DNA of 64,000 bases from Pararoseomonas baculiformis. GTDB lineage: Bacteria; Pseudomonadota; Alphaproteobacteria; Acetobacterales; Acetobacteraceae. Shown one piece after another: positions 63,636 to 64,000 of this stretch. The notes beneath the pieces are model-generated. The model made no database searches, was not told where the DNA came from, and was given only the letters and a program-made list of their open reading frames with translations. The stretch is from positions 152,284 to 216,283 of the forward strand of contig NZ_JAGIZB010000008.1 in assembly GCF_017813395.1 (NCBI RefSeq), written 5' to 3'. Positions within the stretch are counted from its first letter, which is position 1. Every line of letters begins with the position of its first letter. Position numbers and translations under genes: made by a program.

Positions 63636-64000
63636 ATGCGCAACAACCTGCTCACTGCCGCAGCGCTTGCAGCGATCATCGCCAACCCCGGCATCGTTCT
63701 CGCTCAATCCAGCCAGTCCGGATCGAACCAGTCCGGTTCCAGCCAATCCGGGTCTAGCCAGTCCGGGTCGAACCAGTCCGGGTCGAACCAGTCCGGGTCG
63801 AGCCAGTCCGGGTCGGGCCAGTCCGGGTCGAGCCAGTCCGGGTCGAGCCAGTCCGGGTCGAACCAGTCCGGGTCGAACCAGTCCGGGTCGAACCAGTCCG
63901 GGTCGAACCAGTCAGGGCAGAACCAGGACGCCTTCCGCCGGGCTCAGACGTCCGGCAGCCCTGCGGTGCCGAACAGTGACGCCGAGTACAGCCGGGCGAT
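63636..64000 (+). CDS. Exported QSGS-repeat protein, cut by the window end
   Basis: The first 121 codons are visible. A signal peptide (NNLLTAAALAAIIANPGIVL, then AQ) is followed at once by thirteen QSGSx units and one QSGQN, then NQDAFRRAQTSGSPAVPNSD. GAGGA precedes ATG 63636. The repeat region is polar and uncharged, expected to be disordered, like a surface or matrix-associated linker. Its C-terminal domain is outside the window, so no family can be given. It is the third exported low-complexity protein in the row. Confidence 0.8.
   Translation, partial: MRNNLLTAAALAAIIANPGIVLAQSSQSGSNQSGSSQSGSSQSGSNQSGSNQSGSSQSGSGQSGSSQSGSSQSGSNQSGSNQSGSNQSGSNQSGQNQDAFRRAQTSGSPAVPNSDAEYSRA
63714..63923 (+). 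repeat. 15-bp tandem repeat (14 units) encoding QSGS(N/S/G)
   Basis: Units of the form CAGTCCGGGTCGAAC or -AGC repeat thirteen times, with a divergent fourteenth. The last ten full units are nearly identical at DNA level, including synonymous positions, which indicates recent expansion. The 15-bp period keeps frame for any change in copy number. Confidence 0.95.

Noticed and set aside
63714..63923. Possible CRISPR array
   Set aside because: Units are 15 bp with no spacers and lie in frame inside an exported protein gene.

Overview
The window is GC-rich (roughly 70%) and densely coded on both strands. The family mix points to an alphaproteobacterium of the Acetobacteraceae, most like Roseomonas and relatives: several Bug-type tripartite-tricarboxylate receptors without their membrane subunits, an NdvA-type exporter, intracellular PhaZ, OxyR, and many amidohydrolases for D-amino acids, hydantoins and ureides. 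This placement is inferred from gene content; no rRNA is present.

Layout. 1-9 kb: nitrogen scavenging (M20 hydrolases, amidase, diaminopropionate ammonia-lyase, a Bug receptor, gamma-glutamyltransferase), then malate synthase G. 11.5-16.9 kb: infC and thrS with a nuclease, purU and a CBS protein. 17-23.5 kb: NdvA-like exporter, two tandem Bug receptors, a GST, phaZ and csbD. 23.6-28.3 kb: SRAP protein, a putative purine/ureide group (uraH, FAD monooxygenase, M20 amidohydrolase) and an HD-GYP protein. 28.3-37.2 kb: two sulfur-centred operons, peroxiredoxin-cysK-cysE and an Rrf2 regulator-two desulfurases-ferredoxin-tenA-mnmA, separated by dadA and a tRNA-Met. 37.6-47.9 kb: housekeeping and single genes (anmK, tyrS, PilZ, tRNA-Val, lytic transglycosylase, oxyR, a P450). 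47.9-56.8 kb: an operon SDR-hyuA-hyuB-yaiI-D-aminoacylase, then D-2-hydroxyacid dehydrogenase, flavin reductase and deoxyribosyltransferase genes. 56.9-64 kb: tRNA-Ser with a decayed IS6-family element beside it, a two-component system showing a deletion scar, and three exported low-complexity repeat proteins, the last cut by the window edge.

How the genes may work together. Cysteine made by CysE/CysK is the substrate of the two desulfurases, whose sulfur can pass to MnmA for tRNA 2-thiouridine. The Rrf2 regulator heading that operon has lost all cysteines that would hold an Fe-S cluster. The order Rrf2-desulfurase-mnmA recalls the Firmicutes cymR-yrvO-mnmA locus rather than a classical isc operon, and this is the best candidate for something new here. 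Other leads are a CTG start codon for infC, a class-B-like flavin monooxygenase translationally coupled to uraH, a histidine-kinase remnant fused to a response-regulator start, a paired GAAAC-N6-GTTTCCCA motif near the PilZ gene, and an orphan minus-strand terminator near 44.25 kb.

Limits: functions come from motif and family recognition by eye, without database searches; starts were picked from Shine-Dalgarno-like sequences and family N-termini.
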